Positions 12,501 to 24,386 of a stretch of 64,000 nt of DNA are shown piece by piece. A program made the translations under genes and the position numbers. Numbering within the stretch: position 1 is the first letter of the stretch; the number at the start of each line of letters is the position of its first letter. The stretch is from Branchiostoma floridae (taxonomy: Eukaryota > Chordata > Leptocardii > Amphioxiformes > Branchiostomatidae): positions 13,081,926-13,145,925 of the forward strand of contig NC_049988.1 in the NCBI RefSeq assembly GCF_000003815.2. Reading direction: 5' to 3'. The notes under the pieces are model-generated. The model saw nothing but the letters and a program-made list of their open reading frames with translations. It made no database searches and was not told where the DNA came from.

Positions 12501-15500
12501 ATTTATGCGTGCGCGAATATTATCCATATATTATGAAACCAACATGGCCTCATCTGAATGTTTTCTAACAGACAGCGCACGAAAAAACAGCACGAGATGA
12601 ACGAAGCAGCGAGAAACCACGAGGTAGTGCACAAAGCTGTCAACAACTTCCTGACTGTCTTAGCGGAGAATAACACCAACAAGGACGACAAGATTGAGCT
12701 GAGAGAACTGGAACTAGTCTTCAAGAAGGTACGTTTGTGAAGATTAGTCATCCAGGATACATTACATTGAAGATGATTCAGTCTATACTTCTGGATAATT
12801 ATCAAATTTCAATTATCATTATGACGATGATTATCCTTATGTATTATTTACCGCTACCACGCTTTTCTCTACTATTGCACCTGTTTTTATGTATTGCTTT
12901 TGTACTAGGTTTTATGTATTTTCTTGTGCAAATAGATAAACAAACAAACAAACAAGCTGACATCTGATTTAAACATTACAGATGGACCAGGCGGGCGCTC
13001 GCTTCACTCAGGAGGACGCCTCAGTCCTGTTCGGAGAGAACGTGGATCCAATAGAAGTATTTGCGGGTCTGGACAAAGATGATAGCGGCTTCGTAAGTCA
13101 CACATTGATTTTTTTCAACACAGAATTAGTACATTGTAGTTATAAGTGGTTGCTCCTAACTCTGCCTTTTAACTATAACTAGAGCTGCGACCCCTCATGA
13201 GCTATTCAAGATTTGACTGATCGCTCAATTTTTCTACGGATTATTTTACGGTTATGTGTTTTTTTGCCTTTTAAGTTATACTTTTACAGCACACATCATA
13301 ATCCTGTTATAACATTTAGGGTCATTGTCATCAAAATTTTATCAGAGTCCTCAAGGGGCGTTCAGAGATCGCCGGCTAGTAGAAATGGGATCTTCCTGGT
13401 GTGCGTTTAACTTTCCTTGTATGACCAATTGCTGACGTCACGTATCCGCAAGATAGCGTGTTGATAAGATCACGTGTCTGTAATTTAACGTTCTGATGTC
13501 ATTGGCCATCAGTTTTGATCCTGAAGAAGGCGACAGTGGTTTTTGAAAATTTGATCCGTGAGTACTTTAGTTTAGCATTGAGAAAGTTTAGCATTGTACT
13601 ATTTACTTCTTTTAGTTTCCTTCTTAATCCACATGTGTGGTATTTCAATCCTCAGATCACGCATCAGGAGTTGGTGGCGTTCTTAGAAGAGAGAGGATTT
13701 AACTTCTTCACGCAGTTCCTAGGGTACAAGCGGCGGCCCATCGAGTCCTTGGGAGGATTCTTGGAGACGATCATTGAGGCTGTGATGATCTATATCAAGA
13801 GAGTTTACATTGGGGTATGCTTCAAAAATTATTTTCCCCCAGGAAAATTCAATATTTATAAGTGTAAACACCGTTGTGTTGTGTTGTACAAAAGGAGTAT
13901 AACAACAAGATCTAATGAAACATTTTGAGATATTATCCATATTTCTTTGTTTAAACATAATTGATCACTTATGCAAATAAGGCTTTGATTAGCATTAAAT
14001 ATTTCTATTAATCACTACGATGAACATGAAAACACGGACCAACAGGCCGAAAGCGATACCTAGGTCTTCACGTAAATTAGAAGTCTCTTCCATGAGCTGG
14101 ACTGTCATGTATGTGTGTTTGTTTGTTTGTTCTGGTGTATATTTGAATATATAAGACCGACAGGATGTGTCGGCTAACATCTTAAAATGTCTGATGTCAA
14201 TAGCTATTAAATGTTTTCTCCTTAATGAATATCAAACTACAGGAAAAGGATGTTCATCGGACGATTGGAATAGACACGGACTACCTACCGGGTACCGACT
14301 GGAAGATGGAACAGGATGACAAAAAGTTCCTAATTTCGGTAAGTCTCGAAGATCGTCCAATTCGTAAGTTCAAAATGCATTAAGTTAAAGTATTAAGGGA
14401 AAGATCGAGCAAGACTAAATGACAAGAATGATAAATTGGCTGTGTTCGAACCAACGACCTTTTCCTTGCTTTCAGATTAATCAGATGTTTGAATAGATGT
14501 TAACCGATTTGAATCTATTGCAGTGATTCCTTTATTTTGATAAGGCTTTCACAATTAACAGGATGTCCCTGTCAATAGCCATGCCCTAGAGGACATATCA
14601 GGGACTAGTGTGTGTCTTTCTGGGCGTTATACGTCATACTAGCTAGGCCCAGGGCACAGTGCACTATTTGTTTTCGCAACACAGTAACGATGCCTATCTA
14701 CCGCTTCTCTGTACCTGTCAAGTCTGGTATCGTCACTGTTGAAGCGTACAGAGATAAGATAATGTCAAGTCACTGAACATCTTCAAAAGGGATGAGAATC
14801 CACCCGGTAATTACTTAGAGCCTGCTCTTAAGTGGAAGCTTTGTGTGTTGTTTGTGATCTAAATTGCTATAGACCAGATATAATGTGGAATGTATGGAGA
14901 CATGCAGTCAGGGCTACCTAACTCTATAACAATAGGCTGGCCCTGGTGACTGAACCGTATATAATCGGTCACAACTGGGCACAAGGCACATATAAGATGC
15001 TTATAAAGCACAAAACCTATGCACTATATTATCGTTTTATACGTAGATTACACAATAGAATGCGCGTCTACTAAATGAAAGTGGTCTAAGTATACTAGAC
15101 TTATTTATTACTATTATTTGCTTTTGGACAGACGAGGACAATGTGGTACTGCACTCAAGTTTGAAACTTAACAGTGCCACATACACGGTACAGACTGACG
15201 GCAGAGGTAAAGCTAGTCTTTTACCTCCCCGACCGAAATCAGGTACCCATTTTTACACCTGGGTGAAGTAAGGAAGGTCGTGTAAAGTGCCTTTCCCAGG
15301 GGCACAACGTCGGGGGCACGGTGGGGATTGAACTCAAGACCTTTAGATTCCGAGCCGAACGCTCTACCAGTTACGCCACGCCCGCCCGATCGCAAACTGG
15401 GGGCATTCTTGAGATTGTAAATTAATGTTTTTGTAGTGCAAAACCTAACTGACATGTTACCAAAGATGCTATATAAGATCCCGGAGTGTCAGCGGTTGTT

Positions 15501-18265
15501 TCTGCCACAGTCTGCTTTAAAATCATGATCAACATCAAAATTGCACTACGACCTTAGGATAATATGACCACGTCTTGTACAACAATGCCAGGGAATGGAC
15601 TACACAGCTAGAATAGTGTGTAGACATTGAGTCCATTTCGATGCCACTATAATATCTCCTTGAAAAATAATAAGTCCAATTTTACCCGGTAGCTTCAGCA
15701 ATTTTCTCAAAATAACGTCCTTTGCCTTTTGAACGTTCCTCACACTTGTTTTCCTCACACTAGACACTTGTTTGGCTAATTCTTTAATCCCCGAATAACC
15801 ACCTACGTCGATCCAATTGTGGAAGACAGTCTAATTTTGTATCTTCGGCATTTCTCAAAGGCAATGATAAACGACCTTCAGAATCCCCCTTAACTTGTTT
15901 CCCGTGTCTCTAAATAGTAACACACCTGTGGATTGATTGCTTAAGACTTTAAGACCTACCTACGTCAATGCTATTGTGGGCAGCAGTCTCATTAAACAAC
16001 ATGACAAGACGTTTCTACATACAGCATTTCTTTTGTTCACAATTGGGACATTTTTGCACAGTAGTGACGCACTGTCCTATATTGGCTCGTAACTTTAGAC
16101 TTCTTATTTAATACAACTGTTTCCCTAAGCGTCCCCAAAAAGATTTTACCCAAATAAGGTTAGCACACGTATTAGCAATGACGTCTTGTTTATGTGTCAC
16201 AATGGCGTATGATCTACATAAAATGCATTAGTCATTTCCGACGTTCACTAAACATTAGGCTATTGATCTTCTAAAGCCTCTTGGGTCATAGTTATTATTG
16301 GTATATTTTACTTTAGCATTTTGTGTCAAAGTGGATAGGTTAGGTGAGATCGACAGGTTACGGGTTTGATTCCCGGCGATGTGCCCTTAAGAAAGGTGTC
16401 AAAATGTTACCTGACTTTAGTTGGGGAGGTAAAGGGTGGCAGATAGAGAGGGTTGGGCTACGCCTTCCAATACCGTGACGAAGACACAGAGGTCAACAGC
16501 CCCTGAAACGTTATATAACCTTACGGCCTCAAAAAGGCTATGGTACAACATTTATCTTACTCTTTTTTTACTCTTTAAGATATGTAAGGGGAGAAAATAC
16601 ATCTTCGAAATTTTTAACAAACTATGATGAAGCAAATCTGTAGAGATTCTTCAATCCAAATACAATCATACTTGCAGTGTACCTGTTCTATATAGGTTTT
16701 GACAACGTTAACAGTATCGGGTACTTAGAAAAGTTTAGACAAAAGAAATGTTAATGAAGCTCATTTCATGGAAATAGAAGACTTAAAATAGCTGCATCCA
16801 TCACTTCTGACATGTCATTGTGAGGTAATCTGGCTTAACACGAAATAATTTCTACCTCCTTGATCATTATGGTATCTGCTTACTTTCCCAATTAGATCGA
16901 ACCTAAAAAAAACAATGAAAAGCGGCGTACGGGCCGAATTGAGCTTTTCCATGGATAGATTAAGGTTCAAACAAACGAACAAACAAAGAACAGTGATGAT
17001 ATTTGAGCCACCCATCTTCACAATGCTATCTAAGCAATAGTGTTATGAAAGTTAGACGTAGTACACCCAGGTAAAGAATATCTAAAAACAAACCAATCAC
17101 TACAACTGGATATGATAAGAGGTTACTTCCGAACGTTACGAGTTACACTCGCTCATAGAATTCTAACGATGCCGAAGAAGAGTGATGGATGACACTGGAA
17201 ACATCCGGAGATAATCACCGTATCTTATCCGGCTCTAGAGATTGTCTTGTCTTTAAACACCGTAGCGAAGGGTACTAGACAGGTCTTCTTTTGATGATTG
17301 TCCCTATATGTAAGATAATCTGAAGAAACTCTTAAAATTGGCGTCCTACCATAGAATAGGTTGTCTTCTCATTTAGAAGCGCAAGCCTCCTACATATTGG
17401 ATTTATATTTACCTCTTGTACATTGGCTATATTTGCCTGGACGTGTGCATGAGAAATCTTTAGTTACTGACTGGTGCTTGGGTCACGGAGTTTAAAGTTA
17501 GCCAACAGCTTATCCCTGGACTGTGTGGAAAGTCACGTTAGCAAAGAAGGGCGGTCTTTGGATAGTGAAGCAAAGTTGGGAAGTTAAACATAATACACTT
17601 GAAAGATGTAAGTACATCGGTAAACAAGGTGGTGGTATTTTTGGCGATGCCTCAGGGACTAGGCTTTATAGTATATCATTGTGGGTGTATTTGTTAGAAT
17701 TTCTACGTGTCATAAGATTCTCACAAGTCATCCCGGAAGGGCAACAAAATAAGCACTCGTTGAAAGTTTTGCAATAAAACATAAATGTGAGCCGCTTTGC
17801 TACTTATAAGCTATCGGACTCAATCTTAGACACTGCTTCTTTTATAGAGTTTATAATTTGTGTGTTAAGTGGGTAGGTGTCGAAAAACGAAGGTCAAATT
17901 CGATAACGGGCTGTTTTGTGGCTCGGTTTACTACGGCAATGCAGCAAAACTTGAGGTTTTCATATCTCGTGTTTTGGACATGTTATGGTTGTAATTTTCG
18001 AGTGGTAGATACAATGTAGCTCTAATATATTGATGTATTATTTATTCCACGCACACAGCAAGGAGAACGGGCTGCCAAGGCGTATCTGCGGGAATGGGTC
18101 AAGGTTCACAAACTTACCAAGACTACAGAACCCGACCTGAACGACATCACCGAGGAGGCTGAGACCCAGTCTAGTACCGAGAGCACCATTGCTCAAAGGA
18201 ACCGTCGCAGCGCGTCCTCTCAGTCCGGATCCACGTCGTTTGTAAGTGTGGCGAGCAGTGACTGA
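6535..18265 (+). CDS. Patatin-like phospholipase with EF-hand insertion (5' end missing)
   Basis: Eleven exons: 6535-6682, 7964-8100, 8732-8867, 9245-9346, 10998-11128, 11541-11632, 12572-12728, 12982-13092, 13656-13814, 14243-14338, 18059-18265. They join in frame into 491 residues and a stop. The first exon opens VLEEAGV, then GASAG with the nucleophile Ser at partial residue 18. Asp161 lies in YIDGGLL, the DG dyad partner. NPKSLG at about residue 212 is a typical downstream patatin strand. Two EF-hand loops follow at 283-294 (degenerate, N at position 1) and 332-343 (DKDDSGFITHQE, canonical, split by an intron). The patatin-type C-terminal piece RTIGID then appears at 397. The tail is Ser/Thr-rich. 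The patatin family hydrolyses acyl esters of phospholipids or glycerides; Ca2+ control is inferred. The exon with the start codon and glycine-rich oxyanion loop is not in the window. A perfect donor (GTAAGT at 18242) inside the last exon allows another 3' end. Confidence 0.85.
8188..8424. repeat. (CTCA)n microsatellite in patatin intron
   Basis: More than 50 CTCA tetranucleotide units with a few CCCA variants occupy the intron after the exon ending at 8100. An ORF of Thr-His-Ser-Leu repeats crosses it but is an artefact of the repeat. Confidence 0.95.
11218..11246. repeat. (TA)n microsatellite
   Basis: An uninterrupted AT dinucleotide run lies in the patatin intron downstream of the exon ending at 11128. 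Confidence 0.8.
12155..12245 (-). repeat. Dispersed repeat tail, copy 2
   Basis: GGCAATGACAATGAAGTTTATTGCATATTCATG is followed by GGGGCTAAATGCAG. It matches the copies at 304-440, 19390-19560 and 30510-30690. On the minus strand it reads as AATAAACTTCATTGTCATTG. Confidence 0.5.
12420..12590 (+). repeat. Duplicated 3' splice region of patatin exon
   Basis: CATGGCCTCATCTGAATGTTTT followed by an ACAG acceptor occurs twice, at 12425-12456 and 12542-12571. Each is followed by CAGCG(T/C)ACGAAA. The second copy is the real acceptor, because only it leads into the open reading frame. A TTTGGAAACGTCCG block also occurs at about 12115 and 12484. The first copy is a ghost acceptor from a local duplication. 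Confidence 0.7.
15213..15390 (-). mobile_element. tRNA-derived SINE, copy 1
   Basis: On the minus strand a tRNA-like head contains TGGCGTAACTGGTAGAGCG (A-box match) and GAGTTCAATCC (B-box match). The body contains AAAGGCACTTTACACGACC and AAAATGGGTACCTGATTT, and the tail GGGGAGGTAAA. Copies 2 and 3 share the body and tail words. It lies in the large patatin intron and is not an expressed tRNA gene. Confidence 0.75.
16330..16560 (+). mobile_element. tRNA-derived SINE, copy 2
   Basis: It has a B-box-like GGGTTTGATTCCC. Downstream, AAATGTTACCTGACTTTAG and TTGGGGAGGTAAAGG match copy 1. A 3' segment with GGCCTCAAAAAGGCTATG follows. The A box is less clear. It sits in the same patatin intron as copy 1, in the opposite orientation. 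Confidence 0.65.
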
Positions 18266-19203
18266 TTGGATGCAGTGGAAGACACGTAATCGCACAACGG
18301 ATTACCGCACACTTCTGGTAATTGCACGGAATCCCCAAATCCCAAACTGGCGCAGTCCAGTGGATAGCTTCGCATTGTTGCACCACCCGGATGATTGCAC
18401 GAAATACGATAGCAAATGGCATTAAACGGCAAAGTATAACATTGTAAGATACCCTTTCCACTAGACAGCTATCACTGTGTGAACGCATAGCCAATTCGAC
18501 TTTTGTGACTCTCTATTTCATATTTGTATTGCATGATAAGAAAAGTGTGATTCTAAAACACAGCATAACACTCATAAAATGTTATTTTTTTAAATTACTT
18601 ATTGTAGTCTAGTGGAAAGTATGTCAATCCTGTTAATGAGGGTAATAACGTTTAGTGGATCACATAGTTTCAGAATATTGTTTACAACACATGGAAACAT
18701 TGCACAGTATTTTGTTTGTCCTTCCAGTTAAGAATGTTTATCTGAACGTTATATATCCACAGTTGTATTTTATCAGAGTAAGGACAGTGAAAAGATATGG
18801 GGCACGCACAAACCAAAGCCACTGTCACACATAGCCAACCACAGCCTCCCTACCTTCTGACCATAGTTGGGAGTTAGTCGTGACGAAGGTCATTTGTGTT
18901 CAAGGTCATCAAAGTTGATCAGCGAGGTCCTGTACTAGTCTTTGAAAACGGCCTGCACTAGTCTTTAAAAGTCATCTGCACCAGCTGCACTAAGACCCAA
19001 TTTACACTTGTTATTTTGACTGTAGCACTACACATCGTAGTCTACTAGTACTGTAGTGTTGTGTTAAAAATCAGATGTTGAAAAGTTATGTTCTATTTGG
19101 ATGCGATCGAAGGAGTGGAGGGAAGGGTTCCAGTCTACTCCCGACCCAGAGCCGACCGTGGTTGAAGAGTCGTCGGGAAAAAGTCGAGAGAAGGTTCTGA
19201 CTG

Positions 19204-19916
19204 TTATACAAGCAGAGGTATATAACTGTAGTAGTCGGAAAATTTACCGGCTCGCTCCTCTCCCCTCTGCCTCAAAACGCACCGGGGCGGGGCTATCCTT
19301 TCAAGAAAGTGTTAGTACCCCGCCCTGCGAAGCATAAACAATCTTTAGGCAAAAAGTTTTATTGTCCCGGATTAACGCGAATCCTATACAATGATCTTTA
19401 TTTTGCATGTTCCTGGCCATGTGGGCTAAATGCAGAAATTCAGTTGTGTTACATGGGATACTAAAGGCTAAGTACACGTTACAATTGGATAAACAATACA
19501 TCTGGAGCTATGCTATCACTATATCTGACATTTACATGGCTCTTGCCTTTTCTTAATTTTGTTGCACATTGCTGTCTGTGGTTTTCATTATACGTACAAA
19601 CAGGTTGTCTTTGGTTAACTGTTTGCATCGTGTATCTACAATGAGAGTACTGGTAAAAGAGTTGTGTATATCATTGTATATGAGCATTCTAATATAGTCA
19701 TAAAATGTTCAGCGGCCCGCGCCCGCTGCGATCTCTTTTCACTGACACCAATGGCCGACGTCATTCCTTCCCGGCAGATTGAAAGTATCATAAAGTAACG
19801 TTAACTTTCTACACCCGATAGAAATATTTCTACATCAATTATAAATTTAAATGAGAGGAGCGAGCCGTTTAAAATCACGACTACTACAATATCCCCGCGA
19901 CTCTGCTTGGAGAATA
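19204..19916. mobile_element. Inverted-repeat element with AAGCAGAG termini
   Basis: The left end has AAGCAGAGG, GTAGTAGTCGGAAAATTT and CGGCTCGCTCCTCTC. The right end carries the reverse complement (GAGAGGAGCGAGCCG, CGACTACTAC, CTCTGCTTGGAG), giving terminal inverted repeats of about 55 bp. A copy of the dispersed tail repeat is nested at 19390-19560. No transposase ORF is present, so it is non-autonomous. Confidence 0.7.
19390..19560 (-). repeat. Dispersed repeat tail, copy 3 (nested)
   Basis: It shares GGGCTAAATGCAG, GTTACATGGGATACTAAA and CATCTGGAGCTATGCTATCA with the copy at 30510-30690. It is inserted within the larger inverted-repeat element. Confidence 0.6.
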
Positions 19917-20361
19917 AGAGCTGACTCTATGTTACAGCACACTTAATAACACTGATAACATGTCATTTGGCATCGATACATGTACTTTTTCTTTTGTTCT
20001 AACCGGTTCCTATAATGTATTGACCAAAGTTACCCACCAGATATCCTTATTTAGCTTGGTGCTCTTGTAATATGAAATTATTTTCAACTGTTGCAGCAAT
20101 TTGAAACATCGACTCTTTAAATGTAACTTATGAGTTTATGAAATTAAATAACCAGGATCTAAGTTATTTAGAATATTGTACATGTATGTATTGTAAATAA
20201 CGTACCATTAAGATCTCCATATGTACATATGCTGAGTTTAACGTTTATGAAGCGTGGGGGCAAGTTTCTGGGCGTGTCCCCTTTCCTGTAGGGGTGGTGC
20301 AATATTACCCGTGGTGTTGTGTGCAAAATGATTACGCAATAAATATGAGTGTCCTGTGCAG

Positions 20362-20481
20362 TACTCTCCAAGCAGAGGTTGAATAGCACAGATATAGTAA
20401 TAGTCGGAAAAATTACACGGGCGCTCTTCCTTTTTCCGACTACTACTATATCTGCTCGATTCAACCTCTGCTTGGAGAGTA
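20362..20481. mobile_element. 120-bp nearly palindromic MITE
   Basis: It starts TACTCTCCAAGCAGAGGTTG and ends with its exact reverse complement. The inner arms (GATATAGTAATAGTCGGAAAAA and its complement) also pair, leaving a short loop. It uses the same terminal words as the 19204-19916 element. GTGCAG occurs on both flanks and could be a target duplication. Confidence 0.85.
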
Positions 20482-21274
20482 GTGTGCAGCAAATTTTACA
20501 AAATGGCGTTACACAAACGGATTTTGCTGTTTTGGTCTGATGAACGAAGCATTCTACCTTGAGGGCATGTTACACTATAAATAAAAGTTTTGCTTCCTGT
20601 AAACTTAAAGGTCGACACATGTCAGTAATATTGCCAATTTGTTCAACATTATCAGTAAAACATGTTATAACGCTGAGTAGAGTACTACAGATTGAGTAAA
20701 GTATGTCCATATTCAAGTCGCCATCTTAGTAACCTAGTAAGTTGTAAGTTGCAAGTTGCAATTAATTCTAATTTGTTGTATTTACTTTCATAGGAACGTA
20801 ACGTAATGTGAAATACTCTTAGTCTAGATGTGATGAGAGAAAACTTAACATTGTGTTTATATTTGAAAGAATTTGCTGTACTCATGATTGTGTGCTACAT
20901 GTTACACGTTTGATGATTTCTAATGGTGTATGAGTTACATTAATTTACTACAGACCAGCCTCATGTGTCAGTTTGAGGTAGAACTACATTTTGTTTCAAT
21001 GAGTGTCAAATAACACAAGTGGATACTAGTACTTAATCGGAAGAATATGATATTACCGGAATTCATCATGCACGATTTGCGTTTTTGTGATACTTGTCGT
21101 TTACGCCGACAATCACACCGAATGTAAATAAAGTATTTTATTTGTGAAACCGTTCCTTGATTACTTGCTTCGTTCACAGTTGGTGCCAAGTTATTATAGT
21201 AGTAAATATTTTCACTCGGTAGCACCTGTCAAATTTAGCACCTATGTCGTCATTTATCTAGTGGGGCAGAATAA

Positions 21275-21360
21275 TAATGAACGAGATGAATGAATGAATG
21301 AATAAATGAATGAATCATTCAATCAATCAATCAATGAACAAACAAACGAATGAATGAGTG
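21275..21360. repeat. (GAAT)n/(CAAT)n simple repeat
   Basis: A run of GAATGAAT units changes to CAATCAAT and ACAAACAA units. It is simple sequence in the spacer. Confidence 0.8.
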
Positions 21361-22541
21361 AAGAGCTCGATTATTTTGGGAGCCGGTCTGTTCTCCTTTT
21401 TATGTTCTTGATCTTAGATACTAGTATACTTAAAAAATGATCGATAAAATCCAAATTAGTCAGAATTATGACACCATTACGGAATGTTACGTATCGTAAC
21501 AGCTATATAAACTAGGGCCTGGTTACATACTAGTACATCGTATATGTACGATCATAGCGCGATCGCAAACTGATGGCATTCTTGAGTTAGGTGCGCAAGT
21601 GTCGTACATAGTTTACCTGTAATGTTACCGACTATACTATTTTAGATCCTTATCGGTGGTTGGTTCTACCATAGCCCTCTAGAAAATCGCACGACACCAA
21701 AATCGCATGACGAATGTGACCGTAACATCATACGTCATGAAAGTCCGGACACAAGATCAAGGCCTAATCTGAGAGGGGGTCCAATATCTAAGGAAACTTC
21801 ATGCGGCTTGTTTCTGCGTCGTTTTTAGCCACTCAAAGTATTGAATGTAAATGTGGGAATACGGTACAGTAGATGTAGATATCATACAGACTGCCTATCT
21901 ACTTTTTACACTGTGATATTGCTTAGGTTGCCCTTAAGGGTAAATTATTGACGCCTTCTGTCCACAACGTTTTTCTCCACACTTGACATTTAAAGAACAA
22001 CACATGACTTCAAGTATTTGCCTACCGAACCGATCGTTGAATGATATCCGGCCGGTGTAGCAATCATGCACATTCCATGGAATAACAAGTTACGCACCAT
22101 TTCCGTATAAAATTGTCCAGCAGCACGTACATGTAAACAGAACATTCCTTAGGTAATTTAGGTCCAATTGAGCATTTCAGGGGTATTTAGGACATGATGT
22201 TAATTATGTTAAATGACGTGCAAGTAAAATAAGCACCTGACTGCTAGTATGTAACGGTAGTGCACTTGCCCTTTTCTATGTTTTCAAGCGATGTCAATTA
22301 CTTATCAACGAGCGGAGGGAATTTGAATGGTAGAAATACCTAAAAGTCAACCACGTAACTGGCAAGACAGGTCGCTTCAAAATCAATCAAAGGAAATGGT
22401 GGACTGTATTTAACCTGTCAAGAAAACAAAAACCCACGAGGCTTCGAGAAGAAATCAGATATCCGGACAAGAAAGAACGTGCCGGAGGCTCTTGGTAAAA
22501 GCTTGCAAAATCAGTCTTCGTCAAAGGCATTGTCAGCATAG

Positions 22542-23012
22542 TTACGCACTCAGCTTTGCCTGCACAAATATCTCCCAAGGTTTCTCCGTGACCGGTGGAG
22601 CGATAGGAGAGATATCAGACGAGAAATAATTTGTTGTTCTGGTGTATTGTTTCCTTGGTAACCGCGGTGGGTGTTGATTAGCCTGCCTAATTACATTACG
22701 CACGGCTTGGGTGCTGTCGGTCGTCAAATGGTCCATTTGGTGAATGGTGTCGTACTGTGACGTAAGAAAAGCGTGAACAACAGGCGTGTTTTGTACCGTA
22801 CGTGTGTGAAAACCAAGTGCAGGTGGTCCCAGAACAACAGAGGACGTAAGGCGACGGGTAGACAACTTGTTTTCGCACGAGTTTCCGACGTATGCACAAA
22901 AGGCCACAAGTCTGTATAGATCGAGAAGTCGGACAATTTGTCTAACAGCCACGACGACGGTCTTTCTCAGAAGGTAGGTCATTTTTTCGCCTCCTTGGTC
23001 AATTTGACTCAT
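22542..23012 (-). CDS. Uncharacterised 156-codon ORF
   Basis: This is the longest open frame outside the recognised genes. It starts MSQIDQGGEKMTYLLRK; a second Met is at residue 11. The composition is protein-like, with no repeats and a mildly hydrophobic stretch near residues 30-40 (LYRLVAFCAYVG). The C-terminal half is Pro/Thr/Gln-rich. A GTGCGT that could act as a donor overlaps its last codons, so it might be an exon of a spliced gene. I recognise no family and it could be chance. Confidence 0.2.
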   Translation of the reverse strand: MSQIDQGGEKMTYLLRKTVVVAVRQIVRLLDLYRLVAFCAYVGNSCENKLSTRRLTSSVVLGPPALGFHTRTVQNTPVVHAFLTSQYDTIHQMDHLTTDSTQAVRNVIRQANQHPPRLPRKQYTRTTNYFSSDISPIAPPVTEKPWEIFVQAKLSA

Positions 23013-24273
23013 TTCATTGTAAGCGTTGTTACCTATTTTCTGTCAAAGGCATCATTTTGTAATAGTTTTAATACGCGAATTCGAATACAACATCCCGATC
23101 TGAGAGAGACAAAAGTCTGTTTTTTCTTATTTTTATTCAAATAGATTTGCTTTGAACAAACAAAATGTTGAAAAACGTTGTCTTATCTCTTGACTCCAGA
23201 TAAGTACTTCGTTATCTTATAGAGCATTGTTTTTGGGCATTTGTATTGACCATCCATTGATCTACGTATCTTTCGACTACTAGAGTATTTCCGAAGTTAA
23301 TTACTTTGTTTTTATACATTTATGTCTGATTACAATCTAACATACTCCGGGAGATCGCGATCGGGATCTCTGTCGGTACAATCGGCGATTCTACCGGTAG
23401 AAATCCCGATCGGAGCCTGTATATTCTTCCGTGTATTTGGATACTCGCTTGGGAGGGATCAAGAACTTTTCAACTTCAATTTATGTCACTCTGGGTCAAT
23501 GGATTGATTTGAAATTTAGTTGGATTTATACAGGAGAGATCACTCTAACACATCCTTAACATCTTGGTTGCGATCTCTGTCGACCGATCGCGACCTCTAG
23601 CTGGTCAGTAGAATGAATGGGGGATTCTGCCAGATTGCAATCCGTACATGGACATGTACATTTCTCTTATACTAACAAAACACAGGGATACTACGTGAAA
23701 TAGTCAAACATCAGACCAAAACTATTTGTAACCCTACAAACTACTTAATCATACCTACTCGTACACGTCCCACAGGTGTTTCATTCTATCATTAACGTAT
23801 AGTTAACCTATAGAAATGCAAGCGTCACAGCGTCTCAATGACGTATGTAGCACTTAATAGACTTTGACACGGTACATCACCCGTATATAATGAAGATTTA
23901 TTCTGCGTCCCCTTTCGATGATTGAACCTGCAAAACAACGTAAAGTCTGTTTATATCCTGCCTAACCCCACTGGATTATGTTTATAATTGATGTGATTAT
24001 CCGAAGCTTATGGTTAAAACCGTTGTGCGCGCTTTATCAAATTGGAGAAAATTTAGAGGTTTAAGAGAATGAGTGAGGATTATCACAGGGTAATGCAGTG
24101 TGTTGTTCAGTCATTGGAACTTTAACGTATGCAGCTTTTTTTTCAGTGAGCATGCATGACTTGCATTTCTCTAAACTTTCAAAGACAAAAAAATACTTTC
24201 TTCTTAACATTTCAGAGAACCTTCACATTTCAGAAAAGTAAATTCCTTCGTTTTTCGCTAACTCATTAAAAAG

Positions 24274-24386
24274 TAAAAGCCAACACAGATTGTAGAGTCA
24301 GTATTTAGACTAGAGTAGTCGCATACTATATAAAAGCCAACAAGAATTTAGAGTCAGTATTTAGACTAGAGTAGTCGCATACTATA
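24274..24386 (+). repeat. 56-bp tandem duplication upstream of lipoxygenase
   Basis: Copies at 24274-24330 and 24331-24386 share TAAAAGCCAACA and then GAGTCAGTATTTAGACTAG with very few differences. They lie about 300 bp before the lipoxygenase start codon, so they could fall in its promoter. Confidence 0.85.

Noticed and set aside
15350-15400. tRNA gene on the minus strand
   Set aside because: A- and B-box-like words are present but there is no complete cloverleaf, and the flank matches other SINE copies.
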